A stretch of DNA of 45,795 nt from contig CALBDB010000173.1 in NCBI GenBank assembly GCA_937927755.1, forward strand, positions 1-45,795, read 5' to 3'. Positions 1-8,820 of this stretch are shown in pieces; the stretch's first letter is position 1, and every line of letters begins with the position of its first letter. The position numbers and the translations under genes are program-made. The stretch is from an uncultured Lysobacterales bacterium (GTDB lineage Bacteria > Pseudomonadota > Gammaproteobacteria > Xanthomonadales > SZUA-36). Under the pieces are notes generated by a model, which worked only from the letters and a program-made list of their open reading frames with translations, was not told the DNA's origin and ran no database searches.

Positions 1-141
1 CTCAAGCCTGTCTCGGTACAGAAGAGCCGGGGATTCTATAAAGTATGGATAGGGCCGTATGCTTCAGAGGCGGAAATTGAAGCCAGCGCGCGCCGCGTGG
101 TTGAACTGGGCTATGAACGCCCGCATAAGGTTAATCGATAG
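1..141 (+). CDS. rlpA: C-terminal end of a SPOR-domain protein, probably RlpA (partial)
   Basis: An open frame enters from the left edge and stops with TAG at 139-141. The 46 visible residues have the pattern of the second half of a SPOR peptidoglycan-binding repeat (FYKVWIGPYASEAEIEAS). SPOR domains bind denuded glycan strands at the septum. The next gene is dacA, followed by ybeD, lipB and lipA. In many gammaproteobacteria rlpA sits directly upstream of dacA, so a septal lytic transglycosylase RlpA is the best guess. The catalytic barrel is outside the window, so the identity rests on the SPOR tail and gene order. Confidence 0.7.
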   Translation, partial: LKPVSVQKSRGFYKVWIGPYASEAEIEASARRVVELGYERPHKVNR

Positions 142-204
142 ATGTGCGGGCGCCTGGCAACTGCTCACGGGCCCCAAGACAGTAAAACGGAATAAATGTA
201 AACC

Positions 205-1383
205 ATGAAGAAAATCCTGTTGTTAATTGTCATTGCCATGGCCTTGCCATTAGCTGCGATGGCGCAACGTCCACCACCCCCGCCGCCCAAGGGGTTGCCT
301 ACACCGGCCGCGCCTGAGTTGGGCGCCAACAGCTATATCCTGATGGATTTCAACAGCAAAACGGTGATGGTGGAAAGCAACCCGGACATGCATGTTGAGC
401 CCGCCACCATCACCAAGGTGATGACCAGCTACGTCGTGTTCACGGAACTGGCCGCCGGCAATATCACGCTGCAGGAACCAGTCACCGTCAGTGAAACAGC
501 GTGGCGCACCGGTGGTTCGCGAATGTTCATAGAGCCGGGCATGGATGTGACCGTTGAACAACTGATCAAGGGTATGGTGATCCAGTCCGGCAATGATGCG
601 AGCGTTGCGCTTGCAGAGCACCTGGCCGGAACGGAAGCGGCATTTGCCGACCTGATGAACCATTACGCCGAACAAATGGGCATGACCAACAGCCATTTTG
701 TGAACGCCACGGGCTTGCCGCACGAAGACCATTACACCTCCGCCAGGGATGTTGCATTGCTGAGCATTGTCCTGATCGAAGAGTTTCCCGGGTATTATCG
801 CTGGTACTCTGAAAAAGAATATAATTTCAATAACATACGTCAGCACAACCGCAATAATCTGCTGTGGCGTGACCCGGCTGTCGATGGGCTGAAAACGGGG
901 CACACCGAAGCTGCAGGCTACTGCCTAGCAGCGTCGGCCAAGCGCGATGGTATGCGGCTGATCAGCGTGGTGCTGGGCTCCGGTTCAGAATCTTCACGGG
1001 TCAGCGAAAGCCAGAGTCTGCTCAACTATGGTTTCCGTTTCTTTGAGACCGTCCAGTTGTACAAGGCGGGACAGGAACTTGCCCAGGGCAGGGTCTGGAA
1101 AGGCCAGCAAGAGCAGATAAGCTTGGGCATCCGCGACGAATTGTTCGTTACCATACCGAGGGGGCGCTATGAAGAACTCGATGCGCAGGTAGAGATGCGT
1201 CCGCAGTTGATCGCACCGATAAGCGAAGGTGAGGAAGTCGGGCAGATTTCCATACGCCTGGAAGGTGAAGAGGTCGCTGGCCGTGGGCTGGTTGCACTGG
1301 ACGCCGTCGAAGAGGCCGGTTTTTTTGGTCGCACGTGGGATGGTATGAGCATGTGGTTTGGCGGTCTGTTTGGTGATGACTGA
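205..1383 (+). CDS. dacA: D-alanyl-D-alanine carboxypeptidase (PBP5/6 family) with Thr in place of the catalytic Ser
   Basis: A low-molecular-mass penicillin-binding protein that trims the terminal D-Ala from peptidoglycan pentapeptides in the periplasm. It has a signal peptide (residues 1-20, cut after AMA) and then a short proline run. The SxN motif is SGN at 128-130 and the KTG motif is at 230-232. The first active-site motif reads PATITK: the Lys is K71, but the nucleophile position is Thr68 (codon ACC), where PBP5 relatives have Ser (PASLTK). The C-terminal beta domain (about 290-360) and a terminal amphipathic segment (FFGRTWDGMSMWFGGLFG) for membrane association are present. Length is normal for the family (392 aa). 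The stop codon overlaps the ybeD start (TGATG), so the two are probably translationally coupled. Whether the Thr supports normal activity cannot be told from the sequence. Confidence 0.93.
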   Translation: MKKILLLIVIAMALPLAAMAQRPPPPPPKGLPTPAAPELGANSYILMDFNSKTVMVESNPDMHVEPATITKVMTSYVVFTELAAGNITLQEPVTVSETAWRTGGSRMFIEPGMDVTVEQLIKGMVIQSGNDASVALAEHLAGTEAAFADLMNHYAEQMGMTNSHFVNATGLPHEDHYTSARDVALLSIVLIEEFPGYYRWYSEKEYNFNNIRQHNRNNLLWRDPAVDGLKTGHTEAAGYCLAASAKRDGMRLISVVLGSGSESSRVSESQSLLNYGFRFFETVQLYKAGQELAQGRVWKGQQEQISLGIRDELFVTIPRGRYEELDAQVEMRPQLIAPISEGEEVGQISIRLEGEEVAGRGLVALDAVEEAGFFGRTWDGMSMWFGGLFGDD

Positions 1384-1679
1384 TGGCTTCCAGGTTCCCA
1401 CCTGACAACGGTGCCGGTGAGCAGGAGACGCTGCTTGAATTTCCCTGCAAGTTTCCGGTCAAGGTCATGGGCCGCGGCGACCCCGGTTTTAAAGAACTGG
1501 TAACGGGGATCATCCTGGCCCACGCAGAGACTTATGTCGGCGAACAGGTCACGACAAACGCAAGCAGTTCGGGCAAGTTCATTTCAGTTACTGTCACCAT
1601 TGAGGCCCTGTCAAAAGATCAACTGGATCGCATCTACCAGGATTTGACCGATTGCGAGCACGTGCTGGTAGCACTTTAA
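1383..1679 (+). CDS. ybeD: YbeD/DUF493 family protein
   Basis: A 98-residue cytosolic protein of the DUF493 (YbeD) family, a small ferredoxin-like fold of uncertain function that is often found between dacA and lipB. Typical features here are the N-terminal [14 protein letters not shown], the central PGFKELV and the C-terminal [20 protein letters not shown]. The ATG overlaps the dacA stop, and its own TAA overlaps the most likely lipB start (TAATG), so all three genes are coupled. A regulatory, ACT-like role near lipoate genes has been suggested for the family, but nothing here proves it. Confidence 0.9.
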   Translation: MASRFPPDNGAGEQETLLEFPCKFPVKVMGRGDPGFKELVTGIILAHAETYVGEQVTTNASSSGKFISVTVTIEALSKDQLDRIYQDLTDCEHVLVAL

Positions 1680-2344
1680 TGGCCCCGGGCGGTATGCAGG
1701 CGGAATTGCAGGTCCGGCGCCTGGGCCTGATGGCCTACGAACCTGTTTGGCGGGCGATGCAGGCATTTACCGACCAACGCGACGAAAACACGGCCGACGA
1801 ATTGTGGCTGGTTGAACACCCGCCGGTTTTCACACAAGGCCAGGCCGGCAAGGCCGAGCACCTGCTGGCGCCCGGTGATATCCCGGTTGTCCAGGTAGAC
1901 CGGGGCGGCCAGGTCACCTATCACGGACCGGGCCAGATCGTGGCCTACCCCCTGATTGACATCAAACGGATGGGTCTGGGTGTGCGCAAACTGGTGCAGG
2001 GTATTGAACAGGCCATCATCGCAGTCCTGAAAAGCTATGGTGTTGATGCAGGCCTCGTTGCCGGGGCGCCCGGTGTGTATATAGACGGCGTCAAAATCGC
2101 CTCTTTGGGATTACGGATTCGCAAGGGCAAATCTTTCCATGGGCTCGCGTTCAACATTGATATGGACCTTGAACCGTTTCAGCGGATCAACCCTTGCGGT
2201 TTCCAGGGTCTGCAGGTAACCAACCTGTCAGCGTTGGCTGAAGTATCCTCCAAAACCGAAGTCGAGGACCGCCTGATCGCTGGCCTGGCCGGGGTTTTGG
2301 GCTACAATGACCGGTTCCGCCTGGTGGCGGGTGGTTTGCCCTGA
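1679..2344 (+). CDS. lipB: Octanoyl-[acyl carrier protein]:protein N-octanoyltransferase LipB
   Basis: Transfers octanoate from acyl carrier protein to the lipoyl domains of 2-oxoacid dehydrogenases and the glycine cleavage H protein, the first step of lipoate synthesis. Family motifs are clear: [31 protein letters not shown], the Lys-containing SLGLRIRKG and the catalytic-Cys motif [12 protein letters not shown] chose the ATG at 1679 because it overlaps the ybeD stop (TAATG) and the family's conserved region starts soon after. An in-frame ATG at 1652 would add nine residues inside ybeD. The product is 221 residues, normal for LipB. It overlaps the extended lipA frame and is co-transcribed with lipA. 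Confidence 0.95.
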   Translation: MAPGGMQAELQVRRLGLMAYEPVWRAMQAFTDQRDENTADELWLVEHPPVFTQGQAGKAEHLLAPGDIPVVQVDRGGQVTYHGPGQIVAYPLIDIKRMGLGVRKLVQGIEQAIIAVLKSYGVDAGLVAGAPGVYIDGVKIASLGLRIRKGKSFHGLAFNIDMDLEPFQRINPCGFQGLQVTNLSALAEVSSKTEVEDRLIAGLAGVLGYNDRFRLVAGGLP

Positions 2345-2363
2345 GGCGGATGCCTTTTTGAGG

Positions 2364-3380
2364 ATGCTGGTTCAAGTGACTGAAGAAAACAAAATACCGA
2401 TCAAAATTGCGGATAACAAGAACCCGGGGGCAAAGGATTCCGGAGTAAAGGAACTGGGTGCCGACAAGGTGGCACGCAATACGGCCCGGTTTGATCCGGA
2501 TGCGCCGGTACTGCGCAAACCGCCCTGGATCAGGGTTCGTCTGCCTGCAGGCAATGCAGTCGCCGACCTGAAGTCGCGTTTGCGCGAAAATAGCCTGGTG
2601 ACTGTGTGTGAAGAAGCCACCTGCCCGAATATCCACGAATGCTTCAACAAGGGTACGGCCACCTTCATGATCCTGGGTGAGATCTGTACGCGACGATGTT
2701 CATTTTGTGATGTTGCACATGGCCGGCCCAATCCGCCGGATGAGACCGAACCGGAAAACCTGGCCCGGACCATCCGCGATATGAAAGTGCGTTACGTTGT
2801 GATCACCTCGGTTGACCGTGATGACCTGCGCGACGGCGGCGCCGGGCACTATGTAAAGTGCCTGCAGCGTATCCGCGAGCTGAGCCCAGGCATCAAACTG
2901 GAAGTACTCGTACCGGATTTTCGTGGCAAGGGCCGTATGGACCGGGCGTTGGAGATTCTTCAAGCCTCGCCGCCGGATGTATTCAATCACAACCTTGAAA
3001 CGGTCAAGCCACTGTATCCGAATGTCAGGCCCGGGGCCGATTACAAATGGTCACTGGAGTTGCTGAAGCGCTTTAAGGCGCAGCACCCGGACATCCCGAC
3101 CAAGTCGGGGGTCATGCTGGGTCTTGGTGAGACCTTTGAGCAGGTTGAGCAGGTATTGAAAGACCTGCGGGAGCACGACGTGGATATGATTACACTTGGC
3201 CAGTACCTGCAACCGACACCGCATCATCACCCGGTCATACGGTTTTGGACACCGGAAGAATTTGAGCAACTTGCCGAACTTGGATATGAGCTGGGATTCT
3301 CACACATGGCATCCGGACCATTGGTGCGTTCGTCCTACCATGCAGACCTGATGGCTGAGGAATCCGGGTTGGTTGATTGA
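2364..3380 (+). CDS. lipA: Lipoyl synthase LipA (radical SAM)
   Basis: Inserts two sulfurs into the protein-bound octanoyl chain to make lipoyl groups. Both 4Fe-4S sites are intact: the LipA-specific CX4CX5C motif (Cys82, 87, 93; [12 protein letters not shown]) and the radical-SAM CX3CX2C motif (Cys108, 112, 115; CTRRCSFC). The C-terminal RSSYHAD, whose Ser ligates the auxiliary cluster, is also present. Start choice is uncertain. The ATG at 2364 gives 338 residues and follows a G-rich stretch after the lipB stop. An in-frame ATG at 2307 lies inside lipB, and a GTG at 2376 is also possible. The N-terminal 50 or so residues are lysine- and proline-rich and poorly conserved in the family. Confidence 0.94.
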   Translation: MLVQVTEENKIPIKIADNKNPGAKDSGVKELGADKVARNTARFDPDAPVLRKPPWIRVRLPAGNAVADLKSRLRENSLVTVCEEATCPNIHECFNKGTATFMILGEICTRRCSFCDVAHGRPNPPDETEPENLARTIRDMKVRYVVITSVDRDDLRDGGAGHYVKCLQRIRELSPGIKLEVLVPDFRGKGRMDRALEILQASPPDVFNHNLETVKPLYPNVRPGADYKWSLELLKRFKAQHPDIPTKSGVMLGLGETFEQVEQVLKDLREHDVDMITLGQYLQPTPHHHPVIRFWTPEEFEQLAELGYELGFSHMASGPLVRSSYHADLMAEESGLVD

Positions 3381-3492
3381 TCGGATAAAGGGTTTTATTG
3401 AATAATCCTGTCGTTATTTAAAGGCGTCTAAACTTTTGACCCTTGCGCGATGATACCGCCAAGTGGCTTAATAGACTGAAGAATTTCTCCAG

Positions 3493-3512
3493 CCCGGCAA
3501 CTCAAAGCCGGG
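3493..3512 (+). terminator. Possible weak terminator after lipA
   Basis: A 6-bp GC stem (CCCGGC/GCCGGG) with an 8-nt loop is followed by only three T residues. It lies about 110 bp past lipA and 55 bp before prc. It could end the lipoate operon, but the T tract is short. Confidence 0.3.
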
Positions 3513-3567
3513 TTTGTGGTCAGTAGGTAGTCGATAGTTAATTTTTTGCGTGTGATTTTTGGAGTAA

Positions 3568-5742
3568 ATGAGTTTGAGACTAATCAAATATTTTTTGATC
3601 ATTTTAGTCAGTACCTCGGTTTGGGCGTCTACCCAGCCAGCCGAGGAGGTGTTGTTCAAGCCCAGCGTAGAGCAGAGAAAGCGCAGCAACCTGGCCACCA
3701 GGTTTTTGGCAAACTGGCACTACAAGGACACCCGTCTTAACGACGAACTGTCTGTCAAAATATTTGACCGCTATCTTGAATTGCTCGACCCGAATTACAG
3801 TTTTTTCCTGGCTGACGACATCGAGACCTTTGCGCCTTACCGGTTACACATGGACGACGCCTTACAGCACGCCGACCCGACACCCGCCTACGAGATGTTC
3901 AACGTGTATGTGGACCGTGTTCATGAACGCGTCAAATACGCCCGGGAACAACTCAAGAACCCCATGGATTTCACCATCGATGAGAGTTATGAGTGGGACC
4001 GCAGTGATACTAAGTGGGCAAATACCGAGGCGGAGCTTGATGAATTCTGGCGTCAGCGTGTAAAAAATGATTACCTGCGGCTACGTCTTGCCGGCAAGGA
4101 AGATGAAGCCATTGTCGAGACACTCGATGATCGTTATAAAAACCTGGACCGTCGTATTACAGAATTGAATTCTGACGATATCTTTCAATTCTTTATGAAT
4201 TCTTACGCGCAATCGATAGAACCGCATACCGCGTACATGTCGCCACGCAGTTCTGAGAATTTTGAAATTTCCATGCGCCTGTCGCTGGAAGGCATCGGTG
4301 CGTTGCTGGGCCGTGAAAACGAGTACACCAGCATCGCCAGCGTCGTTCCCGGCGGCCCGGCCGACAAGGAAGGCAGCCTGAAGGCCGGCGACCGCGTCAC
4401 AGCGGTGGGCCAGGGGCAGGAAGGGAAGATGCAGGATGTCATAGGCTGGCGGGTGGATGATGTTGTAGACCTGATCCGTGGCCCCAAGCACACCATAGTG
4501 AGACTGGAAGTCCTGCCGGAAGACACCGGTATTGACGGCCCGACAACGATTATCAAAATCGTCAGGGACGAGGTCAAGCTGGAAGAACAGGCGGCCAAGA
4601 GCCGGATTATCGAAGTGCCCGGTGAAGGTGAAGAGATGATCAAGGTCGGTGTGATTGACCTGCCGGTCTTTTACCTGGACTTCAACGGTCGTGCCAGGAA
4701 TTTGCCGGACTACCGTTCCAGCACCCGCGACGTCAGAAAGCTGATCGATGATATGAAGGCCGAGGGAATAGAGGGTCTGGTCGTTGACCTCAGAAACAAC
4801 GGTGGCGGTTCCTTGCTGGAGGCAACCACTTTGACCGGCCTGTTTATCGATGAAGGCCCGGTTGTACAGGTACGCAATTCCAGCGGTCGTATCAGCACCG
4901 AGCAGGATACTGACCCGGGGATGGCCTGGAAGGGTCCGCTTGCCGTTCTGGTTAACCGCTACAGCGCTTCCGCTTCAGAGATTTTTGCCGCGGCAATTCA
5001 GGATTATGGCCGTGGCGTGATCATCGGTGAAACCACTTTTGGCAAGGGCACCGTACAGAACCTGGTGGATCTTGATGATTACGCCAAGCCAAGCGATTCC
5101 GGGAAAATGGGGCAGTTGAAGATCACAATGGCGCAATTTTTCAGGGTCAATGGTGGTTCAACTCAGAACAAGGGCGTAGAGCCTGATATCCGGTTCCCTT
5201 CCGCCGGCGACCCGGAGGATTATGGCGAGCGTTCTCTCGACAATGCGCTACCCTGGACCAGTATTTCCTCGGCCAGCTTCGAGCCCGAAGGCGATCTGAA
5301 CCGGCTGGTTGCAGTGGCTGAATTCCGTTACCAGGACCGGATTGCTGACGACCAGGAATTCAACTGGCTGCTGAGTGATGTAGCGGAGTTCAACCTCAAC
5401 AAGGACAAGAAGGAAGTATCGCTTCTCGAGACCACCCGTCGCCAGGAAATGGATGAGGACAAGGCCAAGGCCGAGGCCAGGAAAGCCGCCCGGGAAGATA
5501 ACGGGCCGCTTCTGGAAGATGCGGACGCCCTCGCAGACGCCGGCGAACCTGTGGAAGTCACGATAGATGAAGGGACAGAAGAGGCGGCTGACGAGGAAGA
5601 GGAAGACGACCGCCCGGATCTGCTGTTGCGCGAATCAGCTCGCATCGTCGGCGACATGGTCGTACTTTCCGGCGATGAGCCCGCACTTGCCAAGCAGTTT
5701 TCCGCGCTGAATAAAAACCGGGTTCCCGAAAGTCTTAATTAG
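3568..5742 (+). CDS. prc: Carboxy-terminal (tail-specific) protease Prc/Tsp
   Basis: A periplasmic S41 protease that degrades SsrA-like nonpolar C-terminal tails and trims envelope proteins. In related bacteria it controls peptidoglycan hydrolases and lipoproteins. A signal peptide (about residues 1-20, MSLRLIKYFLIILVSTSVWA) is followed by the N-terminal Tsp domain, a PDZ domain (about 240-335) and the S41 catalytic core. The Ser/Lys dyad is visible at Ser468 (YSASASEIF) and Lys493 (TFGKGTVQ), with Asp479 between them. The spacing matches E. coli Prc (S430, D441, K455). The C-terminal tail (about 630-690) is very acidic and the protein is about 40 residues longer than E. coli Prc. GGAG lies just upstream of the ATG. 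A strong terminator follows. Confidence 0.95.
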   Translation: MSLRLIKYFLIILVSTSVWASTQPAEEVLFKPSVEQRKRSNLATRFLANWHYKDTRLNDELSVKIFDRYLELLDPNYSFFLADDIETFAPYRLHMDDALQHADPTPAYEMFNVYVDRVHERVKYAREQLKNPMDFTIDESYEWDRSDTKWANTEAELDEFWRQRVKNDYLRLRLAGKEDEAIVETLDDRYKNLDRRITELNSDDIFQFFMNSYAQSIEPHTAYMSPRSSENFEISMRLSLEGIGALLGRENEYTSIASVVPGGPADKEGSLKAGDRVTAVGQGQEGKMQDVIGWRVDDVVDLIRGPKHTIVRLEVLPEDTGIDGPTTIIKIVRDEVKLEEQAAKSRIIEVPGEGEEMIKVGVIDLPVFYLDFNGRARNLPDYRSSTRDVRKLIDDMKAEGIEGLVVDLRNNGGGSLLEATTLTGLFIDEGPVVQVRNSSGRISTEQDTDPGMAWKGPLAVLVNRYSASASEIFAAAIQDYGRGVIIGETTFGKGTVQNLVDLDDYAKPSDSGKMGQLKITMAQFFRVNGGSTQNKGVEPDIRFPSAGDPEDYGERSLDNALPWTSISSASFEPEGDLNRLVAVAEFRYQDRIADDQEFNWLLSDVAEFNLNKDKKEVSLLETTRRQEMDEDKAKAEARKAAREDNGPLLEDADALADAGEPVEVTIDEGTEEAADEEEEDDRPDLLLRESARIVGDMVVLSGDEPALAKQFSALNKNRVPESLN

Positions 5743-5747
5743 TAAGC

Positions 5748-5771
5748 GGCGGGCTAAGCGCCCGCCTTTTT
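5748..5771 (+). terminator. Rho-independent terminator after prc
   Basis: A 7-bp GC-rich stem (GGCGGGC/GCCCGCC, loop TAAGC) is followed directly by TTTTT, six bases after the prc stop codon. Confidence 0.85.
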
Positions 5772-5790
5772 GACCGGGTTAGATAATTTA

Positions 5791-6354
5791 ATGAAACAGA
5801 TTATATTCGGTTTATGCCTGCTTGTTATCACGCTTGATGGCAGCGCTGAACCCGCTACCGAGGCAAATAAGGCCAAGGCGGCGATCAAGGATCTGGCTGG
5901 CGCCCTGCAGGCGGAACTGAAAGGCGCCATGCAGGCAGGTGGCCCAGTTGCAGCGATTGCTGTGTGTAACACGCAGGCCATAACCATCACCGCAAAAGTG
6001 GCTGCCGGTCATGACATAGCTTTGAGCCGTGTCAGCCTTAAAAACCGGAATCCGGCCAATGCGCCGAATGCCTGGCAAACTGCTGTCCTGGAAGATTTTG
6101 AACGTCAGAAGTCAGCAGGCGAAAATGTAACAACGCTCACCTGGTCTGAGACCGCGAAAGTTAAAGGCGGCCGTGAATTCCGTTTTATGAAGGCGATACC
6201 CACAGGTGCCGTTTGCCTCAACTGTCATGGAACAAGCCTGGCGCCCGGGGTCACCGATGTACTGGCCAGCCTCTACCCCGAAGACCGAGCGACGGGTTTT
6301 TCCGAAGGGGATATCCGCGGCGCATTCGTGGTCACCCGTAAACTTCCGGATTAA
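5791..6354 (+). CDS. Secreted DUF3365 (Tll0287-like) c-type heme protein
   Basis: A periplasmic protein of 187 residues with a signal peptide (MKQIIFGLCLLVITLDGSA). It has one c-type heme site, CLNCHG, near residue 147, preceded by the conserved FRFMKAIP stretch. The layout (helical N-terminus with VCNTQA, then RVSLKNRNPANAPN and the late CXXCH) is that of the DUF3365/Tll0287-like family, small heme proteins thought to act in redox sensing or electron transfer. The family also occurs as the sensor part of kinases. I chose the ATG at 5791 because it begins the signal peptide; a longer frame would start inside the prc terminator. The gene stands alone between the terminator and priA. Confidence 0.8.
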   Translation: MKQIIFGLCLLVITLDGSAEPATEANKAKAAIKDLAGALQAELKGAMQAGGPVAAIAVCNTQAITITAKVAAGHDIALSRVSLKNRNPANAPNAWQTAVLEDFERQKSAGENVTTLTWSETAKVKGGREFRFMKAIPTGAVCLNCHGTSLAPGVTDVLASLYPEDRATGFSEGDIRGAFVVTRKLPD

Positions 6355-6475
6355 TCCGAACCAGCCGTTTATTGGTAAATGTTTGCCTGGTGCTGCTGCG
6401 CCATGTTGGGTGTGTCCGGCAGAAACGGCAATTTATCTCCAAACATTCAGCCCCTGACTGCTAGAATCCATTGCC

Positions 6476-8662
6476 ATGCAAGCCCCTGTGAAAAATACTG
6501 TGTTAAGTGTCGCCCTGCCGGTGCCGCTAAGACAGCTTTTTGACTATCTGCCGGCGGAAAATGAGCATGCCCCGCGGGCTGGCCAACGGGTAGTCGTGCC
6601 CTTCGGCCGCCGCAAGCTGGTGGGTGTAATCGTTAAAATTTCCAACCGGAGTGACATGCCACTGGAAAGACTCGCCAGTGTTGCAGAATACCCCGACGGT
6701 GAGCAGGGGGTTTTGACTACTGAAACACTGGACCTGCTGGAATGGTGCTGGCGATATTACAAGCACGCGCCCGGCGAAGTGGTTTTCAATGCCCTGCCGC
6801 CCTTGCTGAGGAAGCCGGGCGGTTCAATTCCCCCGTTACCCGTTCAATACAGCCTGACACCTGCCGGTGAACGGCGTTTGCAGGAGCCGCCGGGCAGGAT
6901 AAAAGCCCAGATGCGGTTGCTGGAGCACCTGGTCCACGGCCCGGCTACCGAGCCGCAATTACGGGCGGTTTCACCGTCCTGGAAAAATTCGCTGGCGAAA
7001 ACAATCGAGCAGCAGTGGGTGAGTTGCCGGACGCAGGAGCCGGCAAGCCTGGATGCAACGCCGGGACCGGCGTTGCTGGAGGAACAGCGACAGGCAGTTG
7101 AGGCCATCAGCACGAGTCTTGGTAGTTTTCATTGCCACTTACTGGACGGTATTACCGGTAGCGGGAAGACCGAGGTTTACCTGAAAGTACTGGAACAGGT
7201 TCTTGAAAAGGGTGGCCAGGCGCTCTTGCTGGTACCTGAGATCGGATTGACCCCGCAACTGCTTGAGCGCTTCAAGAAACGTCTTGGTTTTGAGCCGGTT
7301 GTTACCCATTCGGGTCTCAGTGAAGGCCAGCGTCTGCAGGCATGGACCCTGGCTGGCAGCGGCCTGGCGAGGCTGGTGATCGGTACGCGCTCGGCGCTGT
7401 TCCTGCCGATACCCGACCTGCAGATGATTATCCTCGACGAGGAGCACGATGCGTCGTTCAAGCAGCAGGATGGATTTCGTTATTCATCACGGGACGTAGC
7501 GGTCAAACGCGCCGCCAGCCTGGGTGTGCCGGTGGTGCTTGGAACCGCAACGCCTTCACTGGAGACCTTCAGCAACGCAGCCAGCAAGCGTTACAGCTGG
7601 CACCGGCTCAGGCAGCGCGCAACTGGCGCCCTGGAACCACGCTGGCGCGTACTGGATTTAATCCAGCAAAACATGACCGGCGGAATATCGTCAACCGCCA
7701 TGGAAGCGATTGCCGGCACCCTTGATAAGGGAGAGCAGGCATTGATTTTCCTTAACCGTCGCGGTTACGCACCGGTGATCCTGTGCCACGAATGCGGCTG
7801 GCATGCCATCTGCCAGAGCTGTGACGCCAACATGACCTGGCACAGGGCCAGCCGGCGCCTGTTATGTCATCACTGCGACAACGGAGTCCGCGTGCCGGTG
7901 ATGTGCCCGGATTGTGGCGCCGATGCACTGCAGGGTGCAGGCGAAGGTACCGAGCAGCTTGAGCAGTTGTTGGCCAGGACCTTTCCCGAAGTACCCTTGC
8001 TGCGTTTCGACCGTGACACGGTGCGTAGAAAAGGTGAATTCGACCGTCTTTCACAACAGGTCAAAGACGGTGAGCCCTGCCTGCTGGTTGGAACCCAGAT
8101 GCTGGCCAAGGGCCACCATTTCCCCAGGGTGACGTTGGTGGTTATTGTCAATCTTGACCAGGCCCTGTACAGCGCGGATTTCCGCGCTTTGGAGCGCATG
8201 GGCCAGCTGATGGTACAAGTGGCAGGCCGGGCAGGCCGGGATCAGTTACCCGGCGAGGTCATACTGCAGACGCATTACCCACAGCACGCTTCTCTTCTAA
8301 GCTTGCTGTCTTCGGGCTACGAGGCCTTCGCCGCCGAAATCTGCGCAGACAGGCAGGCGGCTTGTCTGCCGCCCTTCAGCTACCAGGCACTGTTGCGTTC
8401 GGATGCGATCAAGAAGGACGATGTACTGGATTTTCTGAAACAGGCAAAACGGTGTTTTCCAAATGGGAAAACTTCGGTGTACGGACCCTTTCCGGCCATG
8501 ATGGAACGCAGAAGCGGCCGCACGCGCTGGTACTTGCTGGCGCAGGCGGCGGAGCGCCCGGCGCTGCACCGGCAGCTTGATGAATGGGTATTGAATATCC
8601 AAAAACTCCCCTCGGCCCGCAAGGTTCGCTGGGTGGTTGATGTGGACCCGCAGGATTATTGA
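6476..8662 (+). CDS. priA: Primosomal replication protein N' (PriA helicase)
   Basis: A superfamily 2 DNA helicase that reloads the replisome at collapsed forks. Visible parts are the N-terminal 3' DNA-binding domain (VALPVPLRQLFDYLPA), Walker A near residue 224 (GITGSGKTEVYL), the DEEH box near 320 (ILDEEHDASFKQQ), helicase motif IV-VI sequences (IFLNRRGYAP, GTQMLAKGHHFP, QVAGRAGR) and a zinc-binding insert at about 436-480 with paired cysteines (CHECGWHAICQSC, CHHC, CPDC). At 728 residues it matches the usual length. It is read as a single gene, with about 120 bp before and 158 bp after it free of genes. Confidence 0.96.
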   Translation: MQAPVKNTVLSVALPVPLRQLFDYLPAENEHAPRAGQRVVVPFGRRKLVGVIVKISNRSDMPLERLASVAEYPDGEQGVLTTETLDLLEWCWRYYKHAPGEVVFNALPPLLRKPGGSIPPLPVQYSLTPAGERRLQEPPGRIKAQMRLLEHLVHGPATEPQLRAVSPSWKNSLAKTIEQQWVSCRTQEPASLDATPGPALLEEQRQAVEAISTSLGSFHCHLLDGITGSGKTEVYLKVLEQVLEKGGQALLLVPEIGLTPQLLERFKKRLGFEPVVTHSGLSEGQRLQAWTLAGSGLARLVIGTRSALFLPIPDLQMIILDEEHDASFKQQDGFRYSSRDVAVKRAASLGVPVVLGTATPSLETFSNAASKRYSWHRLRQRATGALEPRWRVLDLIQQNMTGGISSTAMEAIAGTLDKGEQALIFLNRRGYAPVILCHECGWHAICQSCDANMTWHRASRRLLCHHCDNGVRVPVMCPDCGADALQGAGEGTEQLEQLLARTFPEVPLLRFDRDTVRRKGEFDRLSQQVKDGEPCLLVGTQMLAKGHHFPRVTLVVIVNLDQALYSADFRALERMGQLMVQVAGRAGRDQLPGEVILQTHYPQHASLLSLLSSGYEAFAAEICADRQAACLPPFSYQALLRSDAIKKDDVLDFLKQAKRCFPNGKTSVYGPFPAMMERRSGRTRWYLLAQAAERPALHRQLDEWVLNIQKLPSARKVRWVVDVDPQDY

Positions 8663-8820
8663 AACCGGGTCCGGAATAGGCCGTATTACACTTTGTTCGT
8701 GACCTATGACACTGACGTAATCAGGTGTATTTGAGCGACCATACTTGGTTGAAATATCACTCAATCACACCAATAAAATAATCTTCTCCGACAATGGAGC
8801 GGCAACAGCAGGTTTAGCAA

